A program made the translations under genes and the position numbers. The notes under the pieces were generated by a model. The model made no database searches, was not told the origin of the DNA, and was given only the letters and a program-made list of their open reading frames with translations. From Rubrivivax sp. (GTDB lineage Bacteria > Pseudomonadota > Gammaproteobacteria > Burkholderiales > Burkholderiaceae_C): 8,363 bases of DNA. Of the stretch, positions 1 through 5,837 are shown in pieces (position 1 is the stretch's first letter; every line of letters starts with the position of its first letter). The stretch lies in assembly GCA_030693565.1 (NCBI GenBank), contig JAUYAJ010000386.1:1-8363 (forward strand). Reading direction: 5' to 3'.

Positions 1-162
1 GACGGGCCGGCCCATGGCGAGATCGTGCGCCAGCTGCTCGCCCGCGGTGCCGACGTCCACCGCACCGACCCGCAAGGGCAGACCGCCCTGGCCCATGCGC
101 TGCGCCGCGGCCAGCTCGCGGTGGCGCGCCAGCTGCGCGCCGCCGGTGCGCGCGAACCTTGA
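1..162 (+). CDS. Ankyrin-repeat protein, C-terminal end (5' truncated)
   Basis: The reading frame is open from base 1 and ends with TGA at 160-162, giving the last 53 residues of a longer protein. The visible part matches the ankyrin consensus. It has the second helix and loop of one repeat (HGEIVRQLLARGADVH, visible residues 5-20), then a further repeat with the DPxGxTALAHAL first helix (23-34) and LAVARQLRAAGA second helix (39-50). Ankyrin repeats are protein-binding scaffolds, and nothing here shows the partner. Because the N-terminus is outside the window, a signal peptide or additional domain cannot be judged. Its relation to the next gene is unclear: the 74-base gap contains a ribosome binding site but no convincing promoter. 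Confidence 0.8.
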   Translation, partial: DGPAHGEIVRQLLARGADVHRTDPQGQTALAHALRRGQLAVARQLRAAGAREP

Positions 163-236
163 TCCAGCAGGCAGTTCAAGAGGCTTGCAGGCGCTACCCT
201 TGAGCCTGAACCCCCACCCCTATTCCGGAGAGTCCC

Positions 237-728
237 ATGTCCCCACGCCATCTCGCCGCTGCCCTGGCCTTGTGCGCCGCCACCGCCCAGGCCCAGGAAG
301 CCACCTTCCAGACCAAGTCGCTGACCCCGGAGACCGCCTTGGTCGCTGCGCGCACCGCGCTGGAGGCTTGCCGCAAGCAAGGCTTCCAGGTTGCGGTGGC
401 GGTGGTCGACCGCGCCGGCCTGACCCAGGTCTTGCTGCGCGACCGTTTCGCCGGGCCGCACACGCCGGAGGTGGCCACCAACAAGGCCTGGACGGCGGCG
501 AGCTTTCGCACTTCGACCACCGCGCTGGGCGCAGAAACCCAGCCCGGCAAGTCCATGAGCGGGCTGCGCAACCTGCCGCGCTTCCTGGCCGCCGGCGGCG
601 GCATGGTGATCGAAGGCGGCGGCAACGTGTTCGGTGCCATCGGCGTGTCCGGCGGCCCCGGTGGCGAGGCCGACGACAGCTGCGCCCAGGCCGGCATCAA
701 GGCCATCGCCGACGCCATCGAGTTCTGA
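237..728 (+). CDS. GlcG/HbpS (DUF336) family protein with signal peptide
   Basis: This 163-residue protein has the GlcG/HbpS (heme-degrading/heme-binding, formerly DUF336) pattern. Residues about 50-80 carry the VAVAVVDRAGLTQVLLRDR core, followed by the KAWTAASFRTST helix and a glycine-rich stretch (AAGGGMVIEGGGNVFGAIGVSGGPGGE) before a final helix. The first 19-20 residues look like a Sec signal peptide: basic at R4, a hydrophobic stretch AAALALCAA, and an AQA cleavage motif, so it is probably periplasmic. Family members include the glycolate-cluster protein GlcG and the extracellular heme-binding HbpS, but many have no assigned role and none can be assigned here. The ATG is supported by GGAG at 227-230 with 6-base spacing. 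The next gene follows after 28 bases. Confidence 0.85.
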   Translation: MSPRHLAAALALCAATAQAQEATFQTKSLTPETALVAARTALEACRKQGFQVAVAVVDRAGLTQVLLRDRFAGPHTPEVATNKAWTAASFRTSTTALGAETQPGKSMSGLRNLPRFLAAGGGMVIEGGGNVFGAIGVSGGPGGEADDSCAQAGIKAIADAIEF

Positions 729-729
729 T

Positions 730-742
730 CGGGCGTTGCCCG
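730..742. other. Small perfect hairpin between two genes
   Basis: The bases cgggc-gtt-gcccg form a 5-bp GC stem with a 3-base loop, just after the GlcG-like stop and 2 bases before the next Shine-Dalgarno sequence. There is no U tract, so it is not a canonical terminator. It could weakly modulate translation of the tautomerase gene or be chance in a GC-rich sequence. Confidence 0.3.
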
Positions 743-744
743 CC

Positions 745-750
745 AAGGAG
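745..750 (+). promoter_or_regulatory. Ribosome binding site of the tautomerase gene
   Basis: AAGGAG lies 6 bases before the ATG at 757. It decides the start: the same frame stays open back to an ATG at 634, but that would overlap the upstream gene and displace the catalytic proline from the N-terminus. Confidence 0.75.
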
Positions 751-756
751 ACCGCC

Positions 757-1122
757 ATGCCCATCGTCGACATCGAGTGGGTCTGCCAGCCCGACGAGCA
801 AGCCGTCATCTCGGCACGCGCGCTGGCCGACGCCCTGGGCCAGGCGCTGGGCAGCCCGGCCGGCCGCACCTGGGTCCGGCTGCACCGGCTCGACGCCGCC
901 GACTACGCCGAAAACGACAGCACGCCCAGCGCCGGCCAGCTGCCGGTCTTCGTCACCTTGCTGCACTCGCGGTTGCCGGCCGGGTCGGCGCTGCTGGCCG
1001 AAGTGAGCGCCATCACCGACACCGTCGCCCGGTGTCTGGCGCGGCCCGCCGATCGCGTCCATGTCCAGTACGCACCGGCGGCGGCCGGACGCCAGGCTTT
1101 TGGGGGTCGGCTGGTCGAGTGA
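757..1122 (+). CDS. Tautomerase superfamily protein (4-OT/MIF-like fold)
   Basis: This 121-residue protein begins Met-Pro. After Met removal that proline would be the N-terminal catalytic base of tautomerases, which interconvert keto and enol forms of 2-oxo or phenylpyruvate-like acids. Other family-like marks are the TWVRLH strand with R41, the YAEN motif (residues 50-53), PVFVTLLH (63-70), a helix at about 78-96, and the C-terminal RVHVQYAPAAAGRQAFGGRLV (100-120). The length is about twice the roughly 62-residue 4-oxalocrotonate tautomerase, so this is a longer single-chain member rather than the short hexamer subunit. The substrate cannot be deduced. It follows the GlcG-like gene closely and precedes a 68-base gap before the first MAPEG gene. 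The start is fixed by the strong upstream AAGGAG and the Met-Pro. Confidence 0.8.
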   Translation: MPIVDIEWVCQPDEQAVISARALADALGQALGSPAGRTWVRLHRLDAADYAENDSTPSAGQLPVFVTLLHSRLPAGSALLAEVSAITDTVARCLARPADRVHVQYAPAAAGRQAFGGRLVE

Positions 1123-1139
1123 CGGCGTGTACGGCGTGA
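1122..1139 (+). repeat. Tandem 9-base direct repeat
   Basis: Two adjacent copies, acggcgtgt and acggcgtga, differ only at the last base. They begin inside the tautomerase stop codon and run into the gap before the MAPEG gene. They could be half-sites for a regulator, but two short GC-rich copies may equally be chance. Confidence 0.4.
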
Positions 1140-1177
1140 CCGCTTTGGATTGACAGCCTGTCGTCACACGGACCCTC

Positions 1178-1183
1178 AGGAGG
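1178..1183 (+). promoter_or_regulatory. Consensus Shine-Dalgarno of the first MAPEG gene
   Basis: AGGAGG is a full match to the anti-Shine-Dalgarno complement and sits 7 bases before the ATG at 1191. It is the best ribosome binding site in the window and suggests efficient independent translation of this gene. Confidence 0.75.
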
Positions 1184-1190
1184 CAATTTC

Positions 1191-1598
1191 ATGACCCCGA
1201 CCCTGTTTGCGCTGACCGGCTTCGTCGCCTGGACTCTGGCTTTGCTGGTGCTGATGGAGGCGCTGCGCGCCTTGCTGGTGACGACGCGCCAGGTGCGTGC
1301 CGACGGCTTCGACCCGGCCAACGCCACACTCTCGCCCTTCATGCAGCGGCTGGCGCGCGCGCATGCCAACTGCCTGGAAGGCCTGCCCATCTTCGGCGGC
1401 CTGATGGTCATCGCGCTCATCACCGGCCAGTCGAACCTGACCGACCCGTTGGCCCCGGCGCTGCTGGCAGCGCGGGTCGTGCAGTCGGCGATTCACCTGG
1501 CTTCGGTGTCGGCCACAGCGATCAGCTGGCGCTTCGCCGCTTTTGCCGTCCAGCTGGCGATCGGCGTTTACTGGGCGGCCCGCTTGCTGCTAGCCTAG
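1191..1598 (+). CDS. MAPEG family membrane protein (first copy)
   Basis: This 135-residue integral membrane protein is consistent in size with bacterial MAPEG (membrane-associated proteins in eicosanoid and glutathione metabolism) proteins. The family signature is visible as RAHANCLEGLP: R56, H58, N60, E63, P66. Hydrophobic segments lie at about 5-30, 66-80, 88-107 and 113-134, giving the usual four-helix topology in the inner membrane. Eukaryotic MAPEG enzymes are glutathione transferases or isomerases; bacterial members are mostly uncharacterised, so enzymatic activity here is inference. It has a consensus ribosome binding site. A TPR protein gene begins 38 bases downstream and a second MAPEG gene follows that one. 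The two MAPEG proteins share the signature but differ over most of their length, so they are not a recent duplication. Confidence 0.85.
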   Translation: MTPTLFALTGFVAWTLALLVLMEALRALLVTTRQVRADGFDPANATLSPFMQRLARAHANCLEGLPIFGGLMVIALITGQSNLTDPLAPALLAARVVQSAIHLASVSATAISWRFAAFAVQLAIGVYWAARLLLA

Positions 1599-1636
1599 CC
1601 TGCCGCATTGCCAGTCAGCATCCGTTCAGAGGCGCC

Positions 1637-2572
1637 ATGAACCGCCCGCACGCTCTCCGTCCATTCAGCCAAACCAAATGGCCTGATTGCGTCATCTTGA
1701 CGCGCTGGCCATTGCGCAGCGCCGCCGCGCTGCTGCTGGCGCTGGCGGGCAAGGCCCAGGCCATCGACCTGGCCGCGCTGTGGGACTTCCGCGACCCGGC
1801 GCTGAGCGAAGCGCGCTTTCGCAGCGCGCTGCAAACCGCCGGCGCCGACGACGCACTGATCCTGCAGACCCAGATCGCCCGCAGCCACGGCCTGCGGCGC
1901 GACTTCGACAAAGCCCGCGAACTGCTGAGCGCGCTGCAGCCGGCACTGGCCACGGCCGGCTTTGAAGCGCGTGCCCGCCATGCGCTCGAATGGGGCCGCA
2001 GCCTGGCGTCGGCCACCCATGCGCCGGCGTCGCAGACCGAGGCGTCGCGCGCCGCTGCGCGCAGCGCCTACCTGCAGGCGCTGCAGATCGCCCGCGCCGG
2101 CCAGCTCGACGGCCTGGCGGTTGACGCCATCCACATGCTGGCTTTCGTCGACACCGCGCCCGCCGACCAGTTGCGCTGGGCGCAGGCGGCGCTGGACGTG
2201 GTGCTGGCCTCAAACCAGCCGGCGGCGCAGCGCTGGGAAGCCTCGATCCGCAACAACCTCGGCCTGGCCCTGCACGACCTGGGCCGCCACGGCGAAGCGC
2301 TGGTGCAGCTGGAGCAAGCGCTGGCGCTGCGCGAACAAGGCACGAACGCGCTGGCGTCACGCATCGCGCGCTGGATGGTGGCGCGCACGCTGCGCCTGCT
2401 GGGACGCTTCGACGACGCGCTGGCGCTGCAGCAGCGGCTGGAACGTGAGAGCGCCGCCGCCGGCGCCCCCGACCCCCATGTGTTCGCCGAGCTCGAACTG
2501 CTGCACCGCAGCCGCGGCGACGTCGCGCGCGCCGATCAATACGCCGCGCTGCGGCAAGGCGCGGCGCGATGA
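1637..2572 (+). CDS. Exported TPR-repeat protein of unknown function
   Basis: This 311-residue, alanine-rich, all-helical protein carries tetratricopeptide repeats. The clearest repeat is at residues 203-236 (SIRNNLGLALHDLGRHGEAL followed by a second helix). Another is at about 242-275 (ARTLRLLGRFDDALALQQRL), a weaker one near 282-309, and helical hairpins lie at about 55-105. TPRs mediate protein-protein contacts. A hydrophobic segment at about 28-41 ending AKAQA suggests a signal peptide cut near residue 42, placing the protein in the periplasm. The stretch before it is long for a signal peptide, so the real start may be an internal TTG at 1697, although that has no visible ribosome binding site; the ATG at 1637 has a modest one (AGAGG). 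Its stop overlaps the next start as ATGA, so translation of the second MAPEG protein is probably coupled to it. Confidence 0.75.
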   Translation: MNRPHALRPFSQTKWPDCVILTRWPLRSAAALLLALAGKAQAIDLAALWDFRDPALSEARFRSALQTAGADDALILQTQIARSHGLRRDFDKARELLSALQPALATAGFEARARHALEWGRSLASATHAPASQTEASRAAARSAYLQALQIARAGQLDGLAVDAIHMLAFVDTAPADQLRWAQAALDVVLASNQPAAQRWEASIRNNLGLALHDLGRHGEALVQLEQALALREQGTNALASRIARWMVARTLRLLGRFDDALALQQRLERESAAAGAPDPHVFAELELLHRSRGDVARADQYAALRQGAAR

Positions 2573-2961
2573 CGATGGCCATGTGGTGCGTGCTGGTGGC
2601 CGTGCTGGCGCCTTATCTGCTGTCGGTGGCGGCGCGCTCGCAGGCCCGGCGCGCCGACTACATGGACGACCCGCGCGCCTACAGCGACCAGCTGCTGGGC
2701 TGGCAGCGGCGCGCCCACCTGGCGCACCTGAACGCCTTCGAGGCCGTGCCGGGTTTTGCCGCCGCGGTGCTGATCGCCGAGTTCGTCCAGGCGCCGCGCA
2801 CGCCCGTCGACGCACTGGCGCTGGCCTTCATCGCCCTGCGCGCGGCGCACGCCGCTTGCTACATCGCTGACAAGCCGATCTGGCGCAGCCACGCCTGGCG
2901 GCTGGGCATGCTGTGCGTGATCGGGCTGTTCGTCGTTGCCGCCATCGGCGGCCGCAGCTGA
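2569..2961 (+). CDS. MAPEG family membrane protein (second copy)
   Basis: This 130-residue inner-membrane protein has the MAPEG signature RAHLAHLNAFEAVP: R48, H50, N55, E58, P61. Hydrophobic segments lie at about 5-22, 60-75, 82-100 and 109-126. It diverges from the MAPEG protein encoded just upstream and belongs to a different branch of the family, one common as small uncharacterised proteins in proteobacteria. The start ATG overlaps the TPR stop by four bases (ATGA). In-frame ATGs also occur at 2575 and 2581, so the start is uncertain by a few residues. Function is unknown; glutathione-dependent activity is possible from the family but not shown. The VOC gene follows after 26 bases. Confidence 0.85.
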   Translation: MTMAMWCVLVAVLAPYLLSVAARSQARRADYMDDPRAYSDQLLGWQRRAHLAHLNAFEAVPGFAAAVLIAEFVQAPRTPVDALALAFIALRAAHAACYIADKPIWRSHAWRLGMLCVIGLFVVAAIGGRS

Positions 2962-2971
2962 AAGCTTTTGC

Positions 2972-2977
2972 AAGGAG
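2972..2977 (+). promoter_or_regulatory. Ribosome binding site of the VOC gene
   Basis: AAGGAG lies 10 bases before the ATG at 2988. It favours that start over an in-frame ATG at 2913, which would overlap the MAPEG gene and add a non-family N-terminus. Confidence 0.65.
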
Positions 2978-2987
2978 TACCCCGACC

Positions 2988-3365
2988 ATGAAACTGGCCG
3001 CCATCCGCTTGTTCGTCGACGACCTCGGCAATGCGCAGGCCTTTTACACCGACACGCTGGGCCTGCAGCGCGTGGCCAGCGACCCGGCGCACGGCTTTGC
3101 CGCTTTCAAGAGCGCCGGCATCGACCTCATCGTCGAGACCGTCGCCACCGATGCCACCGCCGATGACCGCGCGCTGGTCGGGCGCTTTGCCGGCGTCTCG
3201 TTTGCCGTCGACGACATCCAGACCGAAGCGGCGCGCCTGAAGGCTGCCGGCGTCGTTTTCACCGGCGCGCCGGAGCTGCAGTTCTGGGGCGGCTGGCTGG
3301 CAACCTTTGCCGACCCCGCCGGCAACCAGTTGCAGCTGGTGCAGTACGCTGCGGGGCGCCCCTGA
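2988..3365 (+). CDS. VOC superfamily (glyoxalase/bleomycin-resistance fold) protein
   Basis: This 125-residue protein contains the two paired beta-alpha-beta-beta-beta units of the vicinal oxygen chelate fold. The first starts AAIRLFVDDLGNAQAFYTDTLGL (residues 4-26). The second starts GVSFAVDDIQTEAARLKAAG (69-88) and ends FADPAGNQLQLVQ (107-119). Enzymes of this fold use a metal bound by one residue from each of four strands. Here E50 fits one ligand position, but the usual His in strand one is R7 or a neighbour, the second-half His position reads Gly-Val-Ser, and the C-terminal Glu position reads Gln (Q116). A classical glyoxalase I activity is therefore unlikely; a binding protein or a variant metal site is more plausible. 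The CWC gene begins 5 bases after its stop, which implies co-transcription. Confidence 0.8.
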   Translation: MKLAAIRLFVDDLGNAQAFYTDTLGLQRVASDPAHGFAAFKSAGIDLIVETVATDATADDRALVGRFAGVSFAVDDIQTEAARLKAAGVVFTGAPELQFWGGWLATFADPAGNQLQLVQYAAGRP

Positions 3366-3370
3366 CACCG

Positions 3371-3601
3371 ATGACTGCCGACACGCCTGCAGCGCCGCTG
3401 CCTGCCTCCACCTGCCCGTTGTGCGGCGGCCCCAATGCCTGCGTGCCGGCGCAGTGCGGCAACTTCGACCAGCCTTGCTGGTGCCAGAGCGCACGCTTCA
3501 GCCCCGAGTTGCTGGCCCGCGTGCCCGCAGCGCAGCGCGGCAATGCCTGCATCTGCGCGGCCTGCGCCGCTGGCGCGGTCGCCCTAGACTCCCCTACCTG
3601 A
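3371..3601 (+). CDS. Cysteine-rich CWC family small protein
   Basis: This 76-residue protein has nine cysteines in the arrangement of the cysteine-rich CWC family. CPLCGGPNAC is at residues 15-24, C29, the defining CWC at 36-38, and a CICAAC cluster at 60-65. The FSPELLARVP segment between the clusters is also family-like. The cysteine spacing suggests binding of zinc or another metal, but the family has no established function. There is no signal peptide, so it should be cytoplasmic. No strong ribosome binding site precedes the ATG; with only 5 bases after the VOC stop, translation probably depends on ribosomes finishing that gene. The ABM gene starts 17 bases after its stop. Confidence 0.8.
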   Translation: MTADTPAAPLPASTCPLCGGPNACVPAQCGNFDQPCWCQSARFSPELLARVPAAQRGNACICAACAAGAVALDSPT

Positions 3602-3608
3602 CAACCCC

Positions 3609-3612
3609 GGAG
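3609..3612 (+). promoter_or_regulatory. Ribosome binding site selecting a GTG start
   Basis: GGAG lies 6 bases before GTG at 3619. The frame is open much further upstream, but that part overlaps the CWC gene and shows no family similarity, whereas the ABM fold begins right after this GTG. Confidence 0.65.
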
Positions 3613-3618
3613 CAGCCC

Positions 3619-3924
3619 GTGATCCTTGAAGTCGCCGACATCCGCATCCAGCCCGGCCAGCAGGCCGCTTTCGACGAGGCCATCCAGCGCGGCCTGAACA
3701 CCATCATTGCGCGCGCTCAGGGCTTCCAGGGCTGGAAGGTCAACAAAGGCATCGAAAGCCCGGAACGCTATGTGCTGATGGTGTTCTGGGACACCCTGGA
3801 AGACCACACCGTGCATTTCCGCGGCGGGCCGCTGTTCGCCGAGTGGCGCGCCATCGTCGGCCCGTTCTTCGCCGCGCCGCCCCAGGTCGAACACTTCACG
3901 CTGCTGGCCAAGTCCGAGGAATGA
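3619..3924 (+). CDS. Antibiotic biosynthesis monooxygenase (ABM) domain protein
   Basis: This protein of 101 residues is a single ABM domain, a dimeric ferredoxin-like barrel. An N-terminal strand ILEVADIRIQPGQ leads into the helix QQAAFDEAIQRGLNTIIARA, then GFQGWKVNKGIESPERYVLMVFWDTLEDHTVHF, and the C-terminal RAIVGPFFAAPPQVEHF. Named members oxidise polyketide aromatics without a cofactor, degrade heme, or modify quinones; many small ones like this are unassigned. H88 or H91-type active-site comparisons cannot be made safely by eye. The GTG start is chosen from the GGAG and the fold boundary. Its TGA overlaps the M20 peptidase ATG (ATGA at 3921-3924), so the two are likely co-translated. 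Confidence 0.8.
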   Translation: MILEVADIRIQPGQQAAFDEAIQRGLNTIIARAQGFQGWKVNKGIESPERYVLMVFWDTLEDHTVHFRGGPLFAEWRAIVGPFFAAPPQVEHFTLLAKSEE

Positions 3925-5327
3925 GCTCGCGCGTGGCCGCGCTGGCGCTGGCGGCGGCGCACTTCGACAGCGGCGACTTCGTGCGCGACCTGGCGCGCCG
4001 GGTCGCCATCCGCAGTGAAAGCCAGGACCCGGCCTCGGGCCCGGCGCTGCAAGCCTATCTGGCCAATGAGATGGCGCCGACGCTGGCGGCGCTCGGCTTC
4101 GACTGTTCGATCCACGCCAACCCGGTGCCGCCCTACGGCCCGCTGCTGGTCGCGACCCGGCACGAGGACGCTGCCCTGCCCACGGTGCTGATGTACGGCC
4201 ATGGCGACGTCATCCGCGGCCAGGACAAGTCGTGGACGAAGGGCCAGGGGCCGTGGCTGCTGGCCGCCGACGGCGACAAGCTCTACGGCCGCGGCACCGC
4301 CGACAACAAAGGCCAGCACAGCATCAACATCGCCGCGCTGGCGCAGGTGTTGCAGGCGCGCGGCGGCCGGCTCGGCTTCAACGTCAAGTGGTTGATCGAG
4401 ACCGGCGAAGAAACCGGCTCGCCCGGGCTGGCCGAGTTCTGCAGCGCGCAGCGCGTGGCGCTGGCCGCCGACGTGCTGATCGCCAGCGACGGCCCGCGGC
4501 TGCACGCCGAGCGGCCGACGCTCTTCCTGGGCTCGCGCGGCGTTGCCAATTTCGAGCTCAGCCTGGCGCTGCGCGAAGGCGCCCACCATTCGGGCAACTG
4601 GGGCGGCTTGCTGCGCAACCCGGGCACGGTGCTGGCGAACACCATCGCCAGCCTGGTCGACGGCCGCGGCCGCATCCTCGTCGATGCGCTGCGCCCACCG
4701 CCGATCCCGGCCAGCGTGCGCGCCGCGCTGGCCGGCCTGGCCGTCGGCGGCGGCCCTGGCGACCCCGCGGTCGACGCCGACTGGGGCGAGCCCGGGCTGA
4801 CGCCGGCCGAGCGTGTGTTCGCCTGGAACACGCTCGAAGTGCTGGCTTACCGCACCGGCAACCCCGACCACCCGATCAACGCGATCCCGGCGAACGCGAA
4901 AGCGCAGATGCACATGCGCTTCGTCGTCGGCACCGACGTCGCGCCACTGCGCGAGCATGTTCAGGCCCACCTGGCCGCGCACGACTTCGGCGATGTCGAG
5001 GTCGGCGAGGCGACGGTGATGGCGGCAACCCGGCTCGACCCCGACAACCCCTGGGTGGTCTGGGCGCTGGACTCGGTGCAGCGCAGCACCGGTCAGGCGC
5101 CGGTGCTGCTGCCCAACCTGGGCGGCTCGCTGCCCAACGACGTCTTTGCCGACATCCTGGGCCTGCCCACCGTCTGGCTGCCGCACAGCTACCCGGCCTG
5201 CAGCCAGCATGCGCCCGACGAACACCTGCTCAAGCCGGTGGTGCGCGAAGCGCTGCAACTGATGGCCGGGCTGTTCTGGGACCTGGGCGACGACGCCGCG
5301 CGGCTGCCGCGGCGGCCGCCGGGCTGA
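3921..5327 (+). CDS. M20 family metallopeptidase (dipeptidase/deacylase-like)
   Basis: This 468-residue protein has the full set of M20 metal and catalytic residues. H94 with catalytic D96 lies in YGHGDV, bridging D128 in GTADNKG, the general base E163 and ligand E164 in ETGEETGS, D190 in IASDG, and H435 in HAPDEH. The insert between about 205 and 335 (LGSRGVANFELSL onward, with HH at 222-223) is the dimerisation lid domain of the family. M20 enzymes hydrolyse dipeptides or N-acyl and N-carbamoyl amino acids with two zinc ions, and the substrate cannot be told from sequence. No signal peptide is present, so it should be cytoplasmic. The start overlaps the ABM stop as ATGA. The gene is complete, the last of the plus-strand series, and ends inside a stem shared with the convergent MarR gene. 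Confidence 0.9.
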   Translation: MSSRVAALALAAAHFDSGDFVRDLARRVAIRSESQDPASGPALQAYLANEMAPTLAALGFDCSIHANPVPPYGPLLVATRHEDAALPTVLMYGHGDVIRGQDKSWTKGQGPWLLAADGDKLYGRGTADNKGQHSINIAALAQVLQARGGRLGFNVKWLIETGEETGSPGLAEFCSAQRVALAADVLIASDGPRLHAERPTLFLGSRGVANFELSLALREGAHHSGNWGGLLRNPGTVLANTIASLVDGRGRILVDALRPPPIPASVRAALAGLAVGGGPGDPAVDADWGEPGLTPAERVFAWNTLEVLAYRTGNPDHPINAIPANAKAQMHMRFVVGTDVAPLREHVQAHLAAHDFGDVEVGEATVMAATRLDPDNPWVVWALDSVQRSTGQAPVLLPNLGGSLPNDVFADILGLPTVWLPHSYPACSQHAPDEHLLKPVVREALQLMAGLFWDLGDDAARLPRRPPG

Positions 5328-5350
5328 GACGGCGTCAGCGCCTCAGCCCG
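5320..5350. terminator. Stem-loop spanning both convergent stop codons; candidate bidirectional terminator
   Basis: The arms cgggctgag (5320-5328) and ctcagcccg (5342-5350) pair perfectly over 9 bp around a 13-base loop. An alternative shorter hairpin, gctga (5323-5327) with tcagc (5335-5339), uses the same bases. The plus-strand M20 stop (5325-5327) and the minus-strand MarR stop (5345-5343) both lie in the stem. Neither strand has a U tract after the stem, so this is not a textbook intrinsic terminator. It may act by pausing, mRNA 3'-end protection, or together with Rho. Confidence 0.45.
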
Positions 5351-5837
5351 CGGCTTCGTCCGCCGCCCCGCGCCCCAGCTTGGCCAGCAACTCCTGCAGC
5401 AGCGCACGTTCACCGGGCGACAGCGCGGCCAGCAGGCCGCTTTCCATCGTCAGCGAGATCGCATGGGCGCGCTGTGCCAGCTCGCTGCCGGCCGCGGTGA
5501 GCGTGATCTGCCAGGCGCGGCCGTCGGTCGGGCTGCGCTGGCGCTGCACCAGCCCGCGTTCGGCCAGGCGGTCGAGCAGCACGCTGACATTGGGCGGCGG
5601 CATCTGCAAGGTCTGGCTGATCTGCTTGGGCGCGGCGGCAACATTGCCCAGCAGCAGCGCCAGCAGCGTGAACTCGACCGGCCGCAGCTTGAAGGGCGCG
5701 CCGATGTGACGCTGAAAGATGCGCCGCGCCTGCACGTCGACCATCGCCAGGCGAAAGCCCAGCAGGTGCTGGACACCGGCGCTGTCGAGTGCGGCGCCGG
5801 CCCCCGGGTTGACCACCGGCCGGTTTGATGTCGCCAT
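5343..5837 (-). CDS. MarR family transcriptional regulator
   Basis: This 164-residue protein has the winged helix-turn-helix of MarR regulators. Residues 50-64 (KLRPVEFTLLALLLG) form the first DNA-binding-domain helix, KQISQTLQM and PPPNVSVLLDRLAERGLV (80-97) the helix-turn-helix with recognition helix, and RQRSPTDGRAWQITLT (98-113) the wing with the conserved D105 and R107. Flanking N- and C-terminal helices would form the dimer interface. Its ATG overlaps the fcs stop by one base (TGATG), so it is translated with fcs. In hydroxycinnamate pathways, MarR proteins such as FerC and CouR repress the CoA-ligase operon and release DNA on binding the acyl-CoA. A matching role here is inferred from context. 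No operator can be shown because the operon promoter lies outside the window. Confidence 0.88.
   Translation of the reverse strand: MATSNRPVVNPGAGAALDSAGVQHLLGFRLAMVDVQARRIFQRHIGAPFKLRPVEFTLLALLLGNVAAAPKQISQTLQMPPPNVSVLLDRLAERGLVQRQRSPTDGRAWQITLTAAGSELAQRAHAISLTMESGLLAALSPGERALLQELLAKLGRGAADEAAG

Noticed and set aside
174..210. Imperfect inverted repeat aggct/agcct after the ankyrin gene stop, possibly a terminator.
   Set aside because: The stem is only 5 bp with a 17-base loop and no U tract. It is too weak to call.
221..230. GGAG-type motif before the GlcG-like gene considered as part of a longer regulatory site.
   Set aside because: It is an ordinary ribosome binding site with normal spacing, and no conserved riboswitch-like structure is visible in the 74-base gap.
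1150..1178. TTGACA at 1150-1155, a perfect -35 hexamer upstream of the first MAPEG gene.
   Set aside because: At 17-base spacing the -10 position reads ccctca, which is not promoter-like, and no nearby shift gives a better one. Not called as a promoter.
3353..3362. Palindrome ggggcgcccc at the end of the VOC gene.
   Set aside because: It lies in coding sequence, is pure GC, and cannot form a hairpin with a real loop. It is expected by chance at this composition.
3768..5258. A 496-codon open frame on the minus strand, opposite the M20 peptidase and ABM genes.
   Set aside because: It has shadow-like composition, no recognisable domain and no ribosome binding site evidence, while the plus strand encodes complete M20 and ABM signatures.
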